A DNA stretch of 64,000 bases from Spirochaetia bacterium (GTDB taxonomy: Bacteria > Spirochaetota > Leptospiria > Turneriellales > JAOUOS01). Below are positions 43,661-53,426 of this stretch, one piece after another. Location: assembly GCA_029880285.1 (NCBI GenBank), contig JAOUOS010000002.1, positions 62,001-126,000 on the forward strand. Reading direction: 5' to 3'. The position numbers and the translations under genes were made by a program. The stretch's first letter is position 1, and every line of letters starts with the position of its first letter. The notes below the pieces were generated by a model. That model was given only the letters and a program-made list of their open reading frames with translations, was not told where the DNA came from and searched no databases.

Positions 43661-44035
43661 TTACTGTGGTAACTCGACAAGCCATTCATTTAATACTAAT
43701 GAATAATAACAATGCGGCTCTGACAAGTTTTTTCTCATTATGCCCAGATAAAAGCTGTCATTTTTTTTAATATACTTCCATTCTTTTTCGCCGGCCTGCG
43801 GATTTTTTATTTTGCTTATATATTCTGGCATGAGTTCATCTAAACTTCGCGGAAATTCACCTTTTTCTTTATGATATCTTTTAACCGCAGATATAATCTC
43901 ATAACCGGTTACAATAGAATTTTTAATTTTTCTATCGCTAAAACGATTATGTTCATTATCTAAATAAAAAATTATAACGCCTGAAAAAAAAACCAATATA
44001 AAAAATATAACTACTTTCAGGTTTTTACTTTTCAT
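43661..44035 (-). CDS. small membrane-anchored protein with pilin-like C-terminal part
   Basis: 124 residues: an N-terminal hydrophobic anchor (about 7-26) then a soluble part with VKRYHKEKGEFPRSLDELMPEYISKIKNPQAG, a motif found in type II secretion pseudopilins of the GspG group. The prepilin peptidase motif before the hydrophobic segment is absent, so it is not a processed pilin of the usual kind. It lies 21 nt after ligA and may share its transcript. Confidence 0.55.
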   Translation of the reverse strand: MKSKNLKVVIFFILVFFSGVIIFYLDNEHNRFSDRKIKNSIVTGYEIISAVKRYHKEKGEFPRSLDELMPEYISKIKNPQAGEKEWKYIKKNDSFYLGIMRKNLSEPHCYYSLVLNEWLVELPQ

Positions 44036-44056
44036 AATAAAAAATTTAGAACATAT

Positions 44057-46159
44057 TTATAGTTCAATACCCTTTTCTTTAAGAAATTTAATAAACTCAA
44101 CTTCATTTATAATTTTTATATTTAAACTTTTTGCTTTTACTAATTTACTGCCTGCCGCCTCACCGGCTACTACAAAATTTGTTTTTGAACTTACCGAAGA
44201 AGAAGCTTTTGCTCCACAAGATTTTACTAACGTTTCAGCATCATCGCGGGTCATTTTTTCAAGGGAACCGGTAAACACAAAAGTTAAGCCCGATAGAATT
44301 TTTTCTTTTTCATTTTTTGTGTCTCTATAAATAATCTCGAAACCTGTTTTAAATAATTTTGCTAAAAAATCTTTATTTTTTTCGTTATTAAAAAAGTTAA
44401 CAAGAGACGCAGCAGTAACAGGACCTATTTCATCAATTGAAGTTAATATTTCTTCATCAGCTTTTTTTAATAATTCAAGGCTGTTAAAATGTTCGGCAAG
44501 AACTTCAGCTATATGAGCGCCTACCCCCGCGATACCAAGCGATTTTAAAAAAACTGAAAACAAAACCTTTTTTCGTTTTTGAACAGCCTGAATTATTTTT
44601 ACGGGCAAAATTTCTCCCATTCCAGAAAGTTGATTTATATCTGACTCTTTTAATAAGAAAATATCAGCGGCATCACGTACAATTTTTTGTTCATAAAAGA
44701 AAGCAATCCACTCGCGGCCAAAGCCTTCAATATCAAGACCCTCTTTTGAAATAAAATATTTCAAAAAGGCAAGCATTCTGCCCCCGCAGTTTTCATTAAT
44801 ACATTTTATGTAGACTTCTTCTTTAATAAGTTTTTCATTACATAACGGACATATTTGCGGGAAAAATATATCCGTTTCTGTGCCCATTCTTTTTTCTTTA
44901 ATTACACGTTTTACCTTGGGAATTACATCTCCCGCCCTAATTACTTCTACGTAATCTTTATTTTTTATATTTAATCGGTTTATTTCATCAAGATTATGAA
45001 GGCTTGCCCTTTGAACCAAAACACCGCCTATGTTTATAGGTTTTAAATTGGCCACGGGAGTAACAATACCCGTTCTACCTATTTGAAAATTAACTTCAAG
45101 AAGCTGTGTAATAGCTGTTTTAGCGGGGAACTTAAAAGCTACCGCCCATCGCGGAAATTTTGAGGTTAAACCTAAAGTTTTCCAGAATAAGATATCATTA
45201 ACTTTTATTACAAGACCATCCATATCAAAAGGAAAACTAGATCGTTTCATATTCATATCATTATAGTAAGATTCAATTTGCGGCAGCGTAAGTTTAACGG
45301 CTTTTATATAAATCTTAAAACCAAACAAAGGCAAATAGTTTTCCCATATTAAATATTGTTTATCGGGATAATGATGTATTTTTTCGGAATCACCGCTTTC
45401 GACAACTTCGCCTATGGAATACGGCAAAAATATTAGATTTCTTTTAGCTGTAATTTTAGAATCATGCTGCCTTAAACTGCCAGCGGCCGCATTTCTAGGA
45501 TTAGCAAATATCTTTTTGCCTTCATGTGATAATTCTTCATTTAACCTCTCAAATTCAAAAATAGGCATAACACACTCGCCTCTTACACTTATTAAATCAG
45601 GCGGCGTAATTGTCATTAATCTTAAAGGAACATTTTTTACGGTTCTAACATTATGGGTAATATCTTCACCTACTGAACCATTGCCACGTGTTCCAGCCTT
45701 TACTAATACTCCCTTTTCATAAATTAAATTTACGGCAAGTCCATCAAATTTAGGCTCAACGCAATATTCAATTTCTTTATTTTCGATATCATTTTGTTTT
45801 AATAATTTTATAACGCGGTTATTAAAATCAATAACATCTGAAAAATTTTCTGCATTGTCAAGACTAAGCATCGGGGGAGCATGGTAAAACTCGGGAAAAT
45901 CAGAACGTACTTCAAAACCAACTTTTAAAGAAGGAGAATCTGAGGTTTTCCATGATGGATTTAATTCTTCTATTTTTAGAAGCATCCTCATTAAAAAATC
46001 ATAGTCAGAATCTATAATTTCAGGATTATCTTCAATATGATATTTATAATTGTGCCATTGAAGAGCTTTTATTAAGCTTAAATAATCTTCTTTTGAAAAA
46101 TCAGAAGATTTATTTGGAAAGTCGCTTATATTTTTTTTTTGAGGCTCTTTTAAGTTCAT
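44057..46159 (-). CDS. ligA: NAD-dependent DNA ligase
   Basis: 700 residues. An Ia domain (YHIEDNPEIIDSDYDFLMRML) is followed by the adenylation site EPKFDGLAVNL near 138, then TRGNGSVGEDITHNVRTV and GVCVMP-like RGECVMP. The OB fold has FQIGRTGIVTPVANLKPI, the zinc finger has four Cys (CPLC and C-N-E-N-C, about 428-451), and the helix-hairpin-helix repeats have GIAGVGAHIAE. The BRCT domain (about 622-700) begins LSGLTFVFTGSL. It seals nicks in replication and repair. There is a charged N-terminal extension of about 20 residues. Confidence 0.96.
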   Translation of the reverse strand: MNLKEPQKKNISDFPNKSSDFSKEDYLSLIKALQWHNYKYHIEDNPEIIDSDYDFLMRMLLKIEELNPSWKTSDSPSLKVGFEVRSDFPEFYHAPPMLSLDNAENFSDVIDFNNRVIKLLKQNDIENKEIEYCVEPKFDGLAVNLIYEKGVLVKAGTRGNGSVGEDITHNVRTVKNVPLRLMTITPPDLISVRGECVMPIFEFERLNEELSHEGKKIFANPRNAAAGSLRQHDSKITAKRNLIFLPYSIGEVVESGDSEKIHHYPDKQYLIWENYLPLFGFKIYIKAVKLTLPQIESYYNDMNMKRSSFPFDMDGLVIKVNDILFWKTLGLTSKFPRWAVAFKFPAKTAITQLLEVNFQIGRTGIVTPVANLKPINIGGVLVQRASLHNLDEINRLNIKNKDYVEVIRAGDVIPKVKRVIKEKRMGTETDIFFPQICPLCNEKLIKEEVYIKCINENCGGRMLAFLKYFISKEGLDIEGFGREWIAFFYEQKIVRDAADIFLLKESDINQLSGMGEILPVKIIQAVQKRKKVLFSVFLKSLGIAGVGAHIAEVLAEHFNSLELLKKADEEILTSIDEIGPVTAASLVNFFNNEKNKDFLAKLFKTGFEIIYRDTKNEKEKILSGLTFVFTGSLEKMTRDDAETLVKSCGAKASSSVSSKTNFVVAGEAAGSKLVKAKSLNIKIINEVEFIKFLKEKGIEL

Positions 46160-46285
46160 AAACTAATGTCTATTTAAATTTAAAATTGAAGATGAAAAGT
46201 AAAAATAAAAAAAAAGAATAAAAAAGTATAAAAGACGTTAATTTTATTTGACTATACGGGAGACATAATATAAATTAATAATATT

Positions 46286-46504
46286 ATGAAAAAAAGAAAA
46301 CTAAGACAGGTAAGAAAGATAAGAACTTATCTAGATTCCAAAGGGATAGAAATTTCAGGTGCAACAGCAGAAAAAGCTATATTAAAAAACCAATTTATAC
46401 AGCCTAAGGCTGCTTTGAAATATTCCAAAGCTAAACTTTTGCCCGGGAAGTTAGAAGAAGTATTAAAAAAATTAGATAAAATGGTAAAAAATACTACATT
46501 TTAA
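46286..46504 (+). CDS. small basic protein of unknown function
   Basis: 72 residues, about one third Lys/Arg, no membrane segment. The segment KIRTYLDSKGIEISGATAEKAILKNQFIQPKAALKYSKAKLLPGKLEEVLKKLDKMV looks helical throughout. I do not recognise a family. A possible promoter, TTGACT at 46248, lies just upstream together with GAGACATAATATA (46260-46272), a 13-mer that also occurs upstream of dnaA. Confidence 0.55.
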   Translation: MKKRKLRQVRKIRTYLDSKGIEISGATAEKAILKNQFIQPKAALKYSKAKLLPGKLEEVLKKLDKMVKNTTF

Positions 46505-46560
46505 TTGTATAGATTTGAAAAGATATCATATAATTATAAAAATCATACGATACATTAAAT

Positions 46561-47184
46561 GTGAACAAGATTTTTGCTTTAATTGATAAGTGGATTAATA
46601 AAATTCCGGAACATGTAAAAGATCTGATACAAAAAGGATCTTATGGAGCTTTTGCTCTTTTAGCTTTACTGGCTATTATGTATGGTATTACCGAGGGCGA
46701 AAAAGGAGCAAAACCATCGGGAATGCCCATTGCAGGTAAAACTAATGATTTATTTTATCTTGATGAACTTAAAGAAGAAAACCGTAAAAAACAAAGATTA
46801 ATTGAAGATGTTGAAATAGACCCTGGTTCATTTTCGTCACAAAAAAAAATTCTGTTTGAAAAAATGGGTAAAGAAACAGAAGGACATCTTATGGGTGAAA
46901 GAGACTCTCTTATTGAAGAAATAAATCCAATGCGTGAAAAATCTGAATCGGCACTATATTTAAATGAAGAACCTCTTTTTCCTGATAATAAACCAAAAGA
47001 ATCTCTTGTTATTCAAGAAGAAATATCAGAATTTCTCATAGCACCTTATAAAGACGATAAAAATCTAAATAAAAGTGATGAAAAGATAAATAATACAAAT
47101 AACAATAATTCTTTTCAAGATAAAATAATTAATCCTCAAAATTATAAAAAAAATAAAGAAAAAGACCTTTCTTTTATTGAGTAA
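46561..47184 (+). CDS. single-pass membrane protein of unknown function
   Basis: 207 residues from a GTG start with no clear ribosome site. An amphipathic N-terminus (MNKIFALIDKWINKIPEHVKDLIQKGSYG, the first part) leads into one membrane segment (about 30-45, ALLALLAIMYGI). A long charged, low-complexity domain follows, rich in Glu, Lys and Asn and probably disordered. It precedes the LysM-M23 peptidase by 67 nt, so a cell-envelope role is plausible. Family not recognised. Confidence 0.5.
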   Translation: MNKIFALIDKWINKIPEHVKDLIQKGSYGAFALLALLAIMYGITEGEKGAKPSGMPIAGKTNDLFYLDELKEENRKKQRLIEDVEIDPGSFSSQKKILFEKMGKETEGHLMGERDSLIEEINPMREKSESALYLNEEPLFPDNKPKESLVIQEEISEFLIAPYKDDKNLNKSDEKINNTNNNNSFQDKIINPQNYKKNKEKDLSFIE

Positions 47185-47251
47185 TTTCTTAAATTTCCGA
47201 TGATAATTTTAAGACTCAGTTCAAAAATTAAATTATCAATAAGGAATTATA

Positions 47252-48361
47252 ATGAAAATCATTGAAAAAATCTTGTTTTCTATTGCTGTTTTTTCTATAA
47301 CGGTAATTTCACTGTTGCTTTTTTCAGAAGAAATTCAATCAGGATATTCAAAGCAAAAAAACACAGAATTAAAGCCTATAGAAGTAAATAATCTATCTAC
47401 TCAAGAAACTTTTCAAGAAGAATTAACAAACCAAAATATGGTTGTTTACAACAAAGAAATAGATGAAGCTATTGAAAAATATTTTGAAACTATTAAAAAA
47501 TATCCAGAGTTGGCTGAAGAAGAAGAGCGTATTGTAGAGGGTGACGATAGTAAACTTGAATTAGCTAATAATGAAGATAATATTTTAAGTTCACAAGTTA
47601 ATAAAGATAAATTTTCACTCTATAACCATAAAGTAAAAGAAGGCGAATCTTTATGGAGAATCGCCCAATCATATAATATACCTGTTTACACCTTAATAAG
47701 CGCTAATCCTAAAATTTCTACAAAAATAATTATGCCGGGCGACTTGGTTAAAGTACCCAATATGCGGGGCATCTGTTATAAAATTAAACGCGGCGACAGC
47801 CTATCTGAAATAAGTAAAAAATTCAAAACAAATGAAGAAGAAATTAAAAAAGTTAATAATATTGTGGGCAGTTTAATTCATATGGGTGATGAAATCTTTT
47901 TGCCTGACGCAAAACCCTTGCCTACCGTAAAAACTATTCAAACTAACATGTTTATTTGGCCGCTTACGAAAAAAGGTAAAATCACCAGCGATTATGGATG
48001 GCGAAAGCATCCTATTGAAGGCATAAGACATTTTCATACAGGTATTGATATAGCGGCGCCTTTAAATTCATCTATTGTAGCAAGCGCCGATGGAGTTGTT
48101 ATTTTCGCCGGTACCAACGGCTCGTATGGTGAAGTTGTTATCTTAAGACATAAAAAAGGATATTTTTCTATTTACGCTCATGCTTCAAAAATTTTAGTTA
48201 AAAAAGGGGATTATGTAAAGCGGGGTAAAGAAATCGCGAAAGTTGGTATGACCGGTCAGGCCACAGGATATCACCTGCACTTTGAAATAAAACAAAAGAA
48301 AAAACAACTAAATCCTTTTACTGCATTAAAAACAAAAATTAAAAAAACAGTTTCTATGTAA
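47252..48361 (+). CDS. LysM-M23 peptidoglycan endopeptidase (NlpD/LytM type)
   Basis: 369 residues. An N-terminal membrane anchor or signal (about 5-25) is followed by a charged linker, two LysM domains (about 127-172, YNHKVKEGESLWRIAQSYNIP; and 176-222, CYKIKRGDSLSEISKKFKTN), then an M23 peptidase (about 240-355). The peptidase motifs H-x-x-x-D (HFHTGIDIAAP) and H-x-H (GYHLHFEI) are intact, so it should cut peptidoglycan crosslinks, unlike degenerate NlpD activators. AAGGA precedes the ATG. Confidence 0.92.
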   Translation: MKIIEKILFSIAVFSITVISLLLFSEEIQSGYSKQKNTELKPIEVNNLSTQETFQEELTNQNMVVYNKEIDEAIEKYFETIKKYPELAEEEERIVEGDDSKLELANNEDNILSSQVNKDKFSLYNHKVKEGESLWRIAQSYNIPVYTLISANPKISTKIIMPGDLVKVPNMRGICYKIKRGDSLSEISKKFKTNEEEIKKVNNIVGSLIHMGDEIFLPDAKPLPTVKTIQTNMFIWPLTKKGKITSDYGWRKHPIEGIRHFHTGIDIAAPLNSSIVASADGVVIFAGTNGSYGEVVILRHKKGYFSIYAHASKILVKKGDYVKRGKEIAKVGMTGQATGYHLHFEIKQKKKQLNPFTALKTKIKKTVSM

Positions 48362-48597
48362 AACCAAATTATCCTGTTTTAATATAGATGCCTGTATTAC
48401 CTCTTTATCTATAGTATTTTTCCTATTATTGACAAGATATATACATAGTCGCAATTCATAAAATAAAATGAGACATAATATAGTAACGAATTTATACATT
48501 TTTTAAATTGGGTGTAAAAATATTTTCTACATTATAAAAAATTTAACTTGTCATTTTAACTCTAATGAAAGTATATCCATTGTCATGGGAGAGGAAA

Positions 48598-50055
48598 ATG
48601 CTACAAAATAGTCATAAAAATTATACAATAACGGGCAAACAAATATTAACCAGAGAAAATAGTGAAGAAAATACAAAAAATTACTGGTACACAATTACAG
48701 AAAAACTTAGAAAAAAAATACCAAGTCAATTCTTTAGTGTGTTTTTTTCTGAAATTCAGGAAGTTACTATAGAAAATAACCAGTTGATACTTGCCGCTAA
48801 AGATAAAAGAGTAATCAATCATATAAAGAAAAGATATTTAAATGAAATTAAAGAAGCCGCGCAAGAGATAATTTCAGATAATATTGATATTATATTCGAT
48901 ACTGACTATACAAATCAAAAAACAAATGAAAATCAAAAGAAAAAATATAAATTTTCTAATTTAGAAAACAATGATAATTTAAGCGACAGGGCCAAAAAAC
49001 ATCAGGCTAACTCGGCTTATCCTAAATATATTGCTCTAAATCCTAACTATACGTTTGAGCGTTTTATAAAAGGACCTTCAAATGAACATGCTCTTGTAGC
49101 TGCCGAAGAAGCAGCAAAAACGCCAAAAAATTTTCATAACCCCCTGTATCTTTTTGGAGGTGTTGGTCTAGGTAAAACTCATCTTCTAATGGCAATTGGC
49201 AATTATATATCTGAACATTTACCTTATTTAAATGTTCAATATATACCTGCTGAGATATTTCAATCTGATCTTATTGAAGCTATGATTTCTAAAAGCCTGC
49301 CTCACTTTAGAGAGAAATATAGAAACGTAGATGTATTAATGTTTGATGATATTCAATTTATTAAGCAAAGAGCGGAGTATACTCAAGAAGAGATTTTTCA
49401 CACATTTAATTATTTATATCAAAACAAAAAACAAATTATAATTTCAGCCGACCGCCCTCCCCAGCACTTATCTCATTTAACGGATCGTTTATTAAATCGT
49501 TTTCAATCTGGTCTTATGGTTGATATAAAGCCTCCCAATTTAGAAACCAGAATGGCAATCTTAAAGAAAAAATCTGATGAGCTAAATTTAGATATATCTG
49601 AAGAAGTAAGATCATATATTTCGATGAGAATAAAAACTCATATACGGGGTTTAGAAGCAGCTTTAATAAAACTAAAATTTGTCTCTGATATTGAAAGAAA
49701 ACCTATAGATTTAAAACTAGCGAAACATATTCTAAAAGATCTGCCTAATGAAAATTCATCTCATGAAGTAAGTATCGATGAAATATTCAAAATACTCTTA
49801 AAAACCTATCATGTTGATGAAGATGAAATAAAAAGCTCCAGTCGAGTAGAAAGAGTTGCTTTAACAAGACATGTAGGTATGTATCTTACAAAAAAACTAC
49901 TGCCAACGATGTCTTTATCCTCTATTGCGGCTGTTTTTGGTAGAACAGATCATACTACAGTTATACATGCTGATAAAAAAATACACGAATTAATAAATAA
50001 TGATGAGTCTTTTAATATTCAAATTAATGAACTGCTTGAAGAACTTCAGTTTTAA
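48598..50055 (+). CDS. dnaA: chromosomal replication initiator DnaA
   Basis: About 485 residues from ATG 48598, chosen because GGAGAGG lies just before it; an in-frame ATG at 48565 would add 11 residues but has no ribosome site. Domain I is YWYTITEKLRKKIPSQFFSVFF. Domain III opens with PNYTFERFIKGPSNEHALVAA, then Walker A GGVGLGKTHLL and Walker B VLMFDDIQFI. The C-terminal DNA-binding domain holds the DnaA signature IAAVFGRTDHTTVIHADKKI. dnaN and recF do not follow. The roughly 200 bp upstream and 150 bp downstream show no cluster of TTATCCACA-type boxes, so an origin here cannot be claimed. Confidence 0.95.
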   Translation: MLQNSHKNYTITGKQILTRENSEENTKNYWYTITEKLRKKIPSQFFSVFFSEIQEVTIENNQLILAAKDKRVINHIKKRYLNEIKEAAQEIISDNIDIIFDTDYTNQKTNENQKKKYKFSNLENNDNLSDRAKKHQANSAYPKYIALNPNYTFERFIKGPSNEHALVAAEEAAKTPKNFHNPLYLFGGVGLGKTHLLMAIGNYISEHLPYLNVQYIPAEIFQSDLIEAMISKSLPHFREKYRNVDVLMFDDIQFIKQRAEYTQEEIFHTFNYLYQNKKQIIISADRPPQHLSHLTDRLLNRFQSGLMVDIKPPNLETRMAILKKKSDELNLDISEEVRSYISMRIKTHIRGLEAALIKLKFVSDIERKPIDLKLAKHILKDLPNENSSHEVSIDEIFKILLKTYHVDEDEIKSSSRVERVALTRHVGMYLTKKLLPTMSLSSIAAVFGRTDHTTVIHADKKIHELINNDESFNIQINELLEELQF

Positions 50056-50209
50056 GCATATTTTTTAAATTCCATGAATACATTGAATATTATCATTAAT
50101 TAAAGAAGACTACAGTAGTTTTTTCATTTAGAAATATAATATTTTTTATTTATTTTTATTCTTTACGAATTGTCCATATACCTATTTTAGTATCGCCATT
50201 GAGGTAAAT

Positions 50210-50662
50210 ATGGAGTCACTAACAAATATTCGTAAAAAACCTATATCTGAAATAATGAAAAAAGATATTACTATTGTTGAGCGCAATGAAACTGCCGCAA
50301 AAGCAATTCAACTTTTAATGAAAGATCAAAAAACCATGGCTATTATAGTTAAACCAAGAGATGAAGATGACACATACGGTATAGTTACCGAAAGAGATAT
50401 ACTCGAAAAAGTAATTGATCCCGGGGCCGATATACATAAAGAACCATGGAACACACCGGTCCATGAAATTATGAGCAAACCCTTAATAAGCGTATATCCA
50501 GAATTACAAGTAAAATACGCCATTCGTCTTATGAAAAAAGCGAAAATACGGCATCTGGCTGTTATGAGCGGTAAAAATCTCGTGGGATTAGTATCAGAAA
50601 CAGATCTATTAAATTATATTAGTGATATATTACCCCCTAAATCTGAAAAAACTGCTTTGTAA
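50210..50662 (+). CDS. CBS-pair domain protein
   Basis: 150 residues comprising two CBS motifs: ISEIMKKDITIVERNETAAKAIQLLMKDQKTMAIIV-type start (about 12-70) and VHEIMSKPLISVYPELQVKYAIRLMKKAKIRHLAVM (about 84-140), each ending in GIVTERDIL or GLVSETDLL. Such stand-alone pairs bind adenosyl ligands (AMP, ATP, SAM) and regulate partner enzymes. It is 47 nt before the succinate dehydrogenase flavoprotein gene and might be co-transcribed, which would suggest energy-state control of that enzyme. Confidence 0.88.
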   Translation: MESLTNIRKKPISEIMKKDITIVERNETAAKAIQLLMKDQKTMAIIVKPRDEDDTYGIVTERDILEKVIDPGADIHKEPWNTPVHEIMSKPLISVYPELQVKYAIRLMKKAKIRHLAVMSGKNLVGLVSETDLLNYISDILPPKSEKTAL

Positions 50663-50709
50663 ATTTATAACCAAGATTTTTTCTTAATAAAAGAAGGGAT
50701 GACAAAAGA

Positions 50710-52410
50710 ATGAAACAGTATGATATTGTTATTGTTGGCGGCGGAGGGGCAGGTCTTTATGCGGCAATGGAAATATTAAATACGGATATTTCATTAAATA
50801 TAGCCGTTATCTCAAAAATTTATCCTAACCGATCACATACTTCTGCTGCTCAGGGGGGTGCTAACGCCGCGCTCGCGAATAAAGATAAAACAGATACGAT
50901 TGAAAAGCATATTTTTGACACAATTAAAGGCAGCGATTATTTAGCAGATCAAGATGCAGCTTCTATATTATGCGAAGAAGCTCCGCGGGTAATTAGAGAA
51001 CTTGAGAATCTGGGAACACCCTTTTCACGCATGGATGATGGCACTATCGCTCAACGCCCTTTCGGTGGAGCCTCAAGCCCCAGATGTTGCTACTGCGCCG
51101 ATAAAACGGGACATACGATTTTACAGACACTTTATGAGCAATGTTTAAGATTAGGTGTAAAATTTTATAATGAATATTTTTTAATTTCTATCGAAGAAAA
51201 TGACGGCGTATGCCAGGGAATAACCGCTTTAAATATTCAAAGCGGAGAAATTGAAATATTTCCCGCGAAAATTGTAATATTAGCAACGGGAGGTTACGCC
51301 AAAGCCTACTGGAACAGAAGTAGCAATGCCGCGGGAAACACAGGCGATGGAATTGCAGCCGCGTTAAGAGCGGGAGTTCCTTTGAAAGATATGGAGTTTG
51401 TTCAATTTCATCCTACTGGTTTAAGAAAAAGCGGACTTTTAGTAACAGAAGGCGCAAGAGGCGAAGGCGGCTATCTTATTAATAAAAATGGTGACAGATT
51501 TATGTCAAATTACGCGCCTGAAAAAATGGAACTTGGTCCGCGAGATTTAGTTTCTCGTTCAATAGAGACAGAAATTAATGAAGGCCGCGGATTCGACAGT
51601 ACTGCCGGTCAATATATAAATTTAGATCTTACACATTTAGGTGCGGAACTTATAACTAAAAGACTGCCGCAAATTAGAGAACTTTCTATAAGCTTTGAAG
51701 GGATTGATCCCATTGACGAGCCAATTCCTATTCGACCTACCGCGCATTATTCTATGGGCGGTATAGATACAGATAAAACGGGCAGAACAATAATGAAAGG
51801 CTTATACGCGATAGGAGAATGTGCCTGTGTTTCTGTTCACGGAGCAAATCGTTTAGGAGGCAACTCTCTTCTTGAAATTCTTGTTTTTGGCAAAATAGCC
51901 GGACATGAAGCGGCTCTTGAAGCAAAAAGTTTAAATAGCGTGTCTATTTCAAATTCAATTATTGATAAACATAAAAAATACTTTCGATCTTTAATGCAGC
52001 CTTCTCAGTATGAACGCTATGGTGTTATAAGAGAAGAAATGGGAACAACTCTCGCCGAAAATGTGGGAATCTATAGAACCGAAAAAAATTTAATACAAGC
52101 GATTTATGATATTAAAAAACTAATTGAACGTTTTAAACGCGTAAAAGTAAATGATACAAGTACTGTTTTTAACACAAACCTTGTAAATGTATTAGAACTT
52201 CGCAATATGTTAAATATTGCGCTAGCTATTTCTGCTGGAGCGTATGCCAGAAAAGAAAGCAGAGGTTCACATTCGAGAACAGATTACACAAAAAGAGATG
52301 ATGTTAATTTTCATAAACATACAATGTTTACCTTATCCGATGGCAATTTAGATGTAAGCTATAAACCTGTAATAATGGGAAAATACGAATTAGAAGAAAG
52401 AACTTATTAA
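50710..52410 (+). CDS. sdhA: succinate dehydrogenase/fumarate reductase flavoprotein subunit
   Basis: 566 residues. FAD-binding DIVIVGGGGAGLYAA at the N-terminus; HTSAAQGGANAAL, where the flavin-linking His is expected; active-site region QFHPTG, RGEGGYLINKNGDRFM, RDLVSRSIETEI; HYSMGGI; and GECACVSVHGANRLGGNSLLE. It oxidises succinate or reduces fumarate. There is no Tat signal, so it is cytoplasmic, unlike the periplasmic MfrA of Wolinella. It is followed by the iron-sulphur and CCG-domain subunits, without SdhC/SdhD anchors. The ribosome site AAGAAGGGATG lies upstream. Confidence 0.93.
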   Translation: MKQYDIVIVGGGGAGLYAAMEILNTDISLNIAVISKIYPNRSHTSAAQGGANAALANKDKTDTIEKHIFDTIKGSDYLADQDAASILCEEAPRVIRELENLGTPFSRMDDGTIAQRPFGGASSPRCCYCADKTGHTILQTLYEQCLRLGVKFYNEYFLISIEENDGVCQGITALNIQSGEIEIFPAKIVILATGGYAKAYWNRSSNAAGNTGDGIAAALRAGVPLKDMEFVQFHPTGLRKSGLLVTEGARGEGGYLINKNGDRFMSNYAPEKMELGPRDLVSRSIETEINEGRGFDSTAGQYINLDLTHLGAELITKRLPQIRELSISFEGIDPIDEPIPIRPTAHYSMGGIDTDKTGRTIMKGLYAIGECACVSVHGANRLGGNSLLEILVFGKIAGHEAALEAKSLNSVSISNSIIDKHKKYFRSLMQPSQYERYGVIREEMGTTLAENVGIYRTEKNLIQAIYDIKKLIERFKRVKVNDTSTVFNTNLVNVLELRNMLNIALAISAGAYARKESRGSHSRTDYTKRDDVNFHKHTMFTLSDGNLDVSYKPVIMGKYELEERTY

Positions 52411-52426
52411 TTATAAAGAAAACAAA

Positions 52427-53407
52427 ATGGAAGAGCAAAAAGAAATATCATTTAGAATATACAGATATAATCCACATTTTGATAAGAAACCGTATTATGA
52501 TAATATTCGTATTACGCTTGAAAAAGGTATTACTGTTTTACGCGCGCTGAATTTTATTAAAGAAAATATCGACTCTAAACTTACATTTCGCGCTTTTTGT
52601 CAGGCTGGTATTTGCGGCTCCTGCGGATTAAAAATAAATGGTGTATCAAAACTTGCCTGCATGACCCAGGTTTTTAAAGAACTTGAAGACAGCAAAGAAG
52701 AAAATGTTATTTTAATTGAACCATTAAATAATTTTACTATTATGCGGGATTTAGTTGTAGATATGGACCCTCTTGTTGAAAAACTAAAATATTATTATTC
52801 ATGGGTAAATCCTAAAATGCCTGTTCATGAGCTGGGTAAAAAAGAATACTTAATATCTGAAGAAAAATTTCAAGAATATGATCAAGCCACAGATTGTATT
52901 TTATGCGCTTCTTGCGTGTCTGAATGCTTAATGATGGAAGTCAACCCCAACTATATTTCACCCGCGGTGCTTCTTAAAAGCTACCGTATGAATGTAGATG
53001 AAAGAGATTCAATGCAAAAAACCAGACTAAAAAAAGTAACCTCTGATGGTGGGGTTTGGGACTGTACACACTGTTATAAATGCGTTGAACATTGCGTTAA
53101 AAATATAGATATAATGAAAGGTATTCAGGGTTTAAGAAACAGCGGCATGAAAACCGTAAGCAAACGCTCAGAAGGGGCCAAACACGCGAAGGCTTTTATA
53201 ACAGATATTAAAAGAAAAGGACGCCTTGTAGAATTCACACTAATTACCAGAACATTGGGATTTATTAAACCAATTTTTATGCTGCCAATGATGATAAAAA
53301 TGTTATTAAGAAGAAGGGTGCCTCCTCCTTCATTTATGATGAGTGAAATACCAAGAATTGAAAAAGTTAGAAAAATATTTAGAAAACTAAAAAAGAAAAA
53401 TTTTTAA
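52427..53407 (+). CDS. sdhB: succinate dehydrogenase/fumarate reductase iron-sulphur subunit
   Basis: 326 residues. The N-terminal 2Fe-2S ferredoxin domain has CQAGICGSCGLKINGVSKLAC near 60. The C-terminal part has CILCASCVSEC near 162 and CTHCYKCVEHC near 210, for the 4Fe-4S and 3Fe-4S clusters. A tail of about 90 residues, longer than in E. coli SdhB, ends in a hydrophobic-basic stretch (FIKPIFMLPMMIKMLLRRR) that could touch the membrane. It starts 16 nt after sdhA and ends 19 nt before the CCG-domain gene. Confidence 0.92.
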   Translation: MEEQKEISFRIYRYNPHFDKKPYYDNIRITLEKGITVLRALNFIKENIDSKLTFRAFCQAGICGSCGLKINGVSKLACMTQVFKELEDSKEENVILIEPLNNFTIMRDLVVDMDPLVEKLKYYYSWVNPKMPVHELGKKEYLISEEKFQEYDQATDCILCASCVSECLMMEVNPNYISPAVLLKSYRMNVDERDSMQKTRLKKVTSDGGVWDCTHCYKCVEHCVKNIDIMKGIQGLRNSGMKTVSKRSEGAKHAKAFITDIKRKGRLVEFTLITRTLGFIKPIFMLPMMIKMLLRRRVPPPSFMMSEIPRIEKVRKIFRKLKKKNF

Positions 53408-53426
53408 GGAATTATAAGAAAAGATA

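Noticed and set aside
48362-48597. Origin of replication next to dnaA
   Set aside because: AT-rich but no cluster of DnaA-box matches; the best candidates differ from TTATCCACA at two or three positions, and dnaN is absent.
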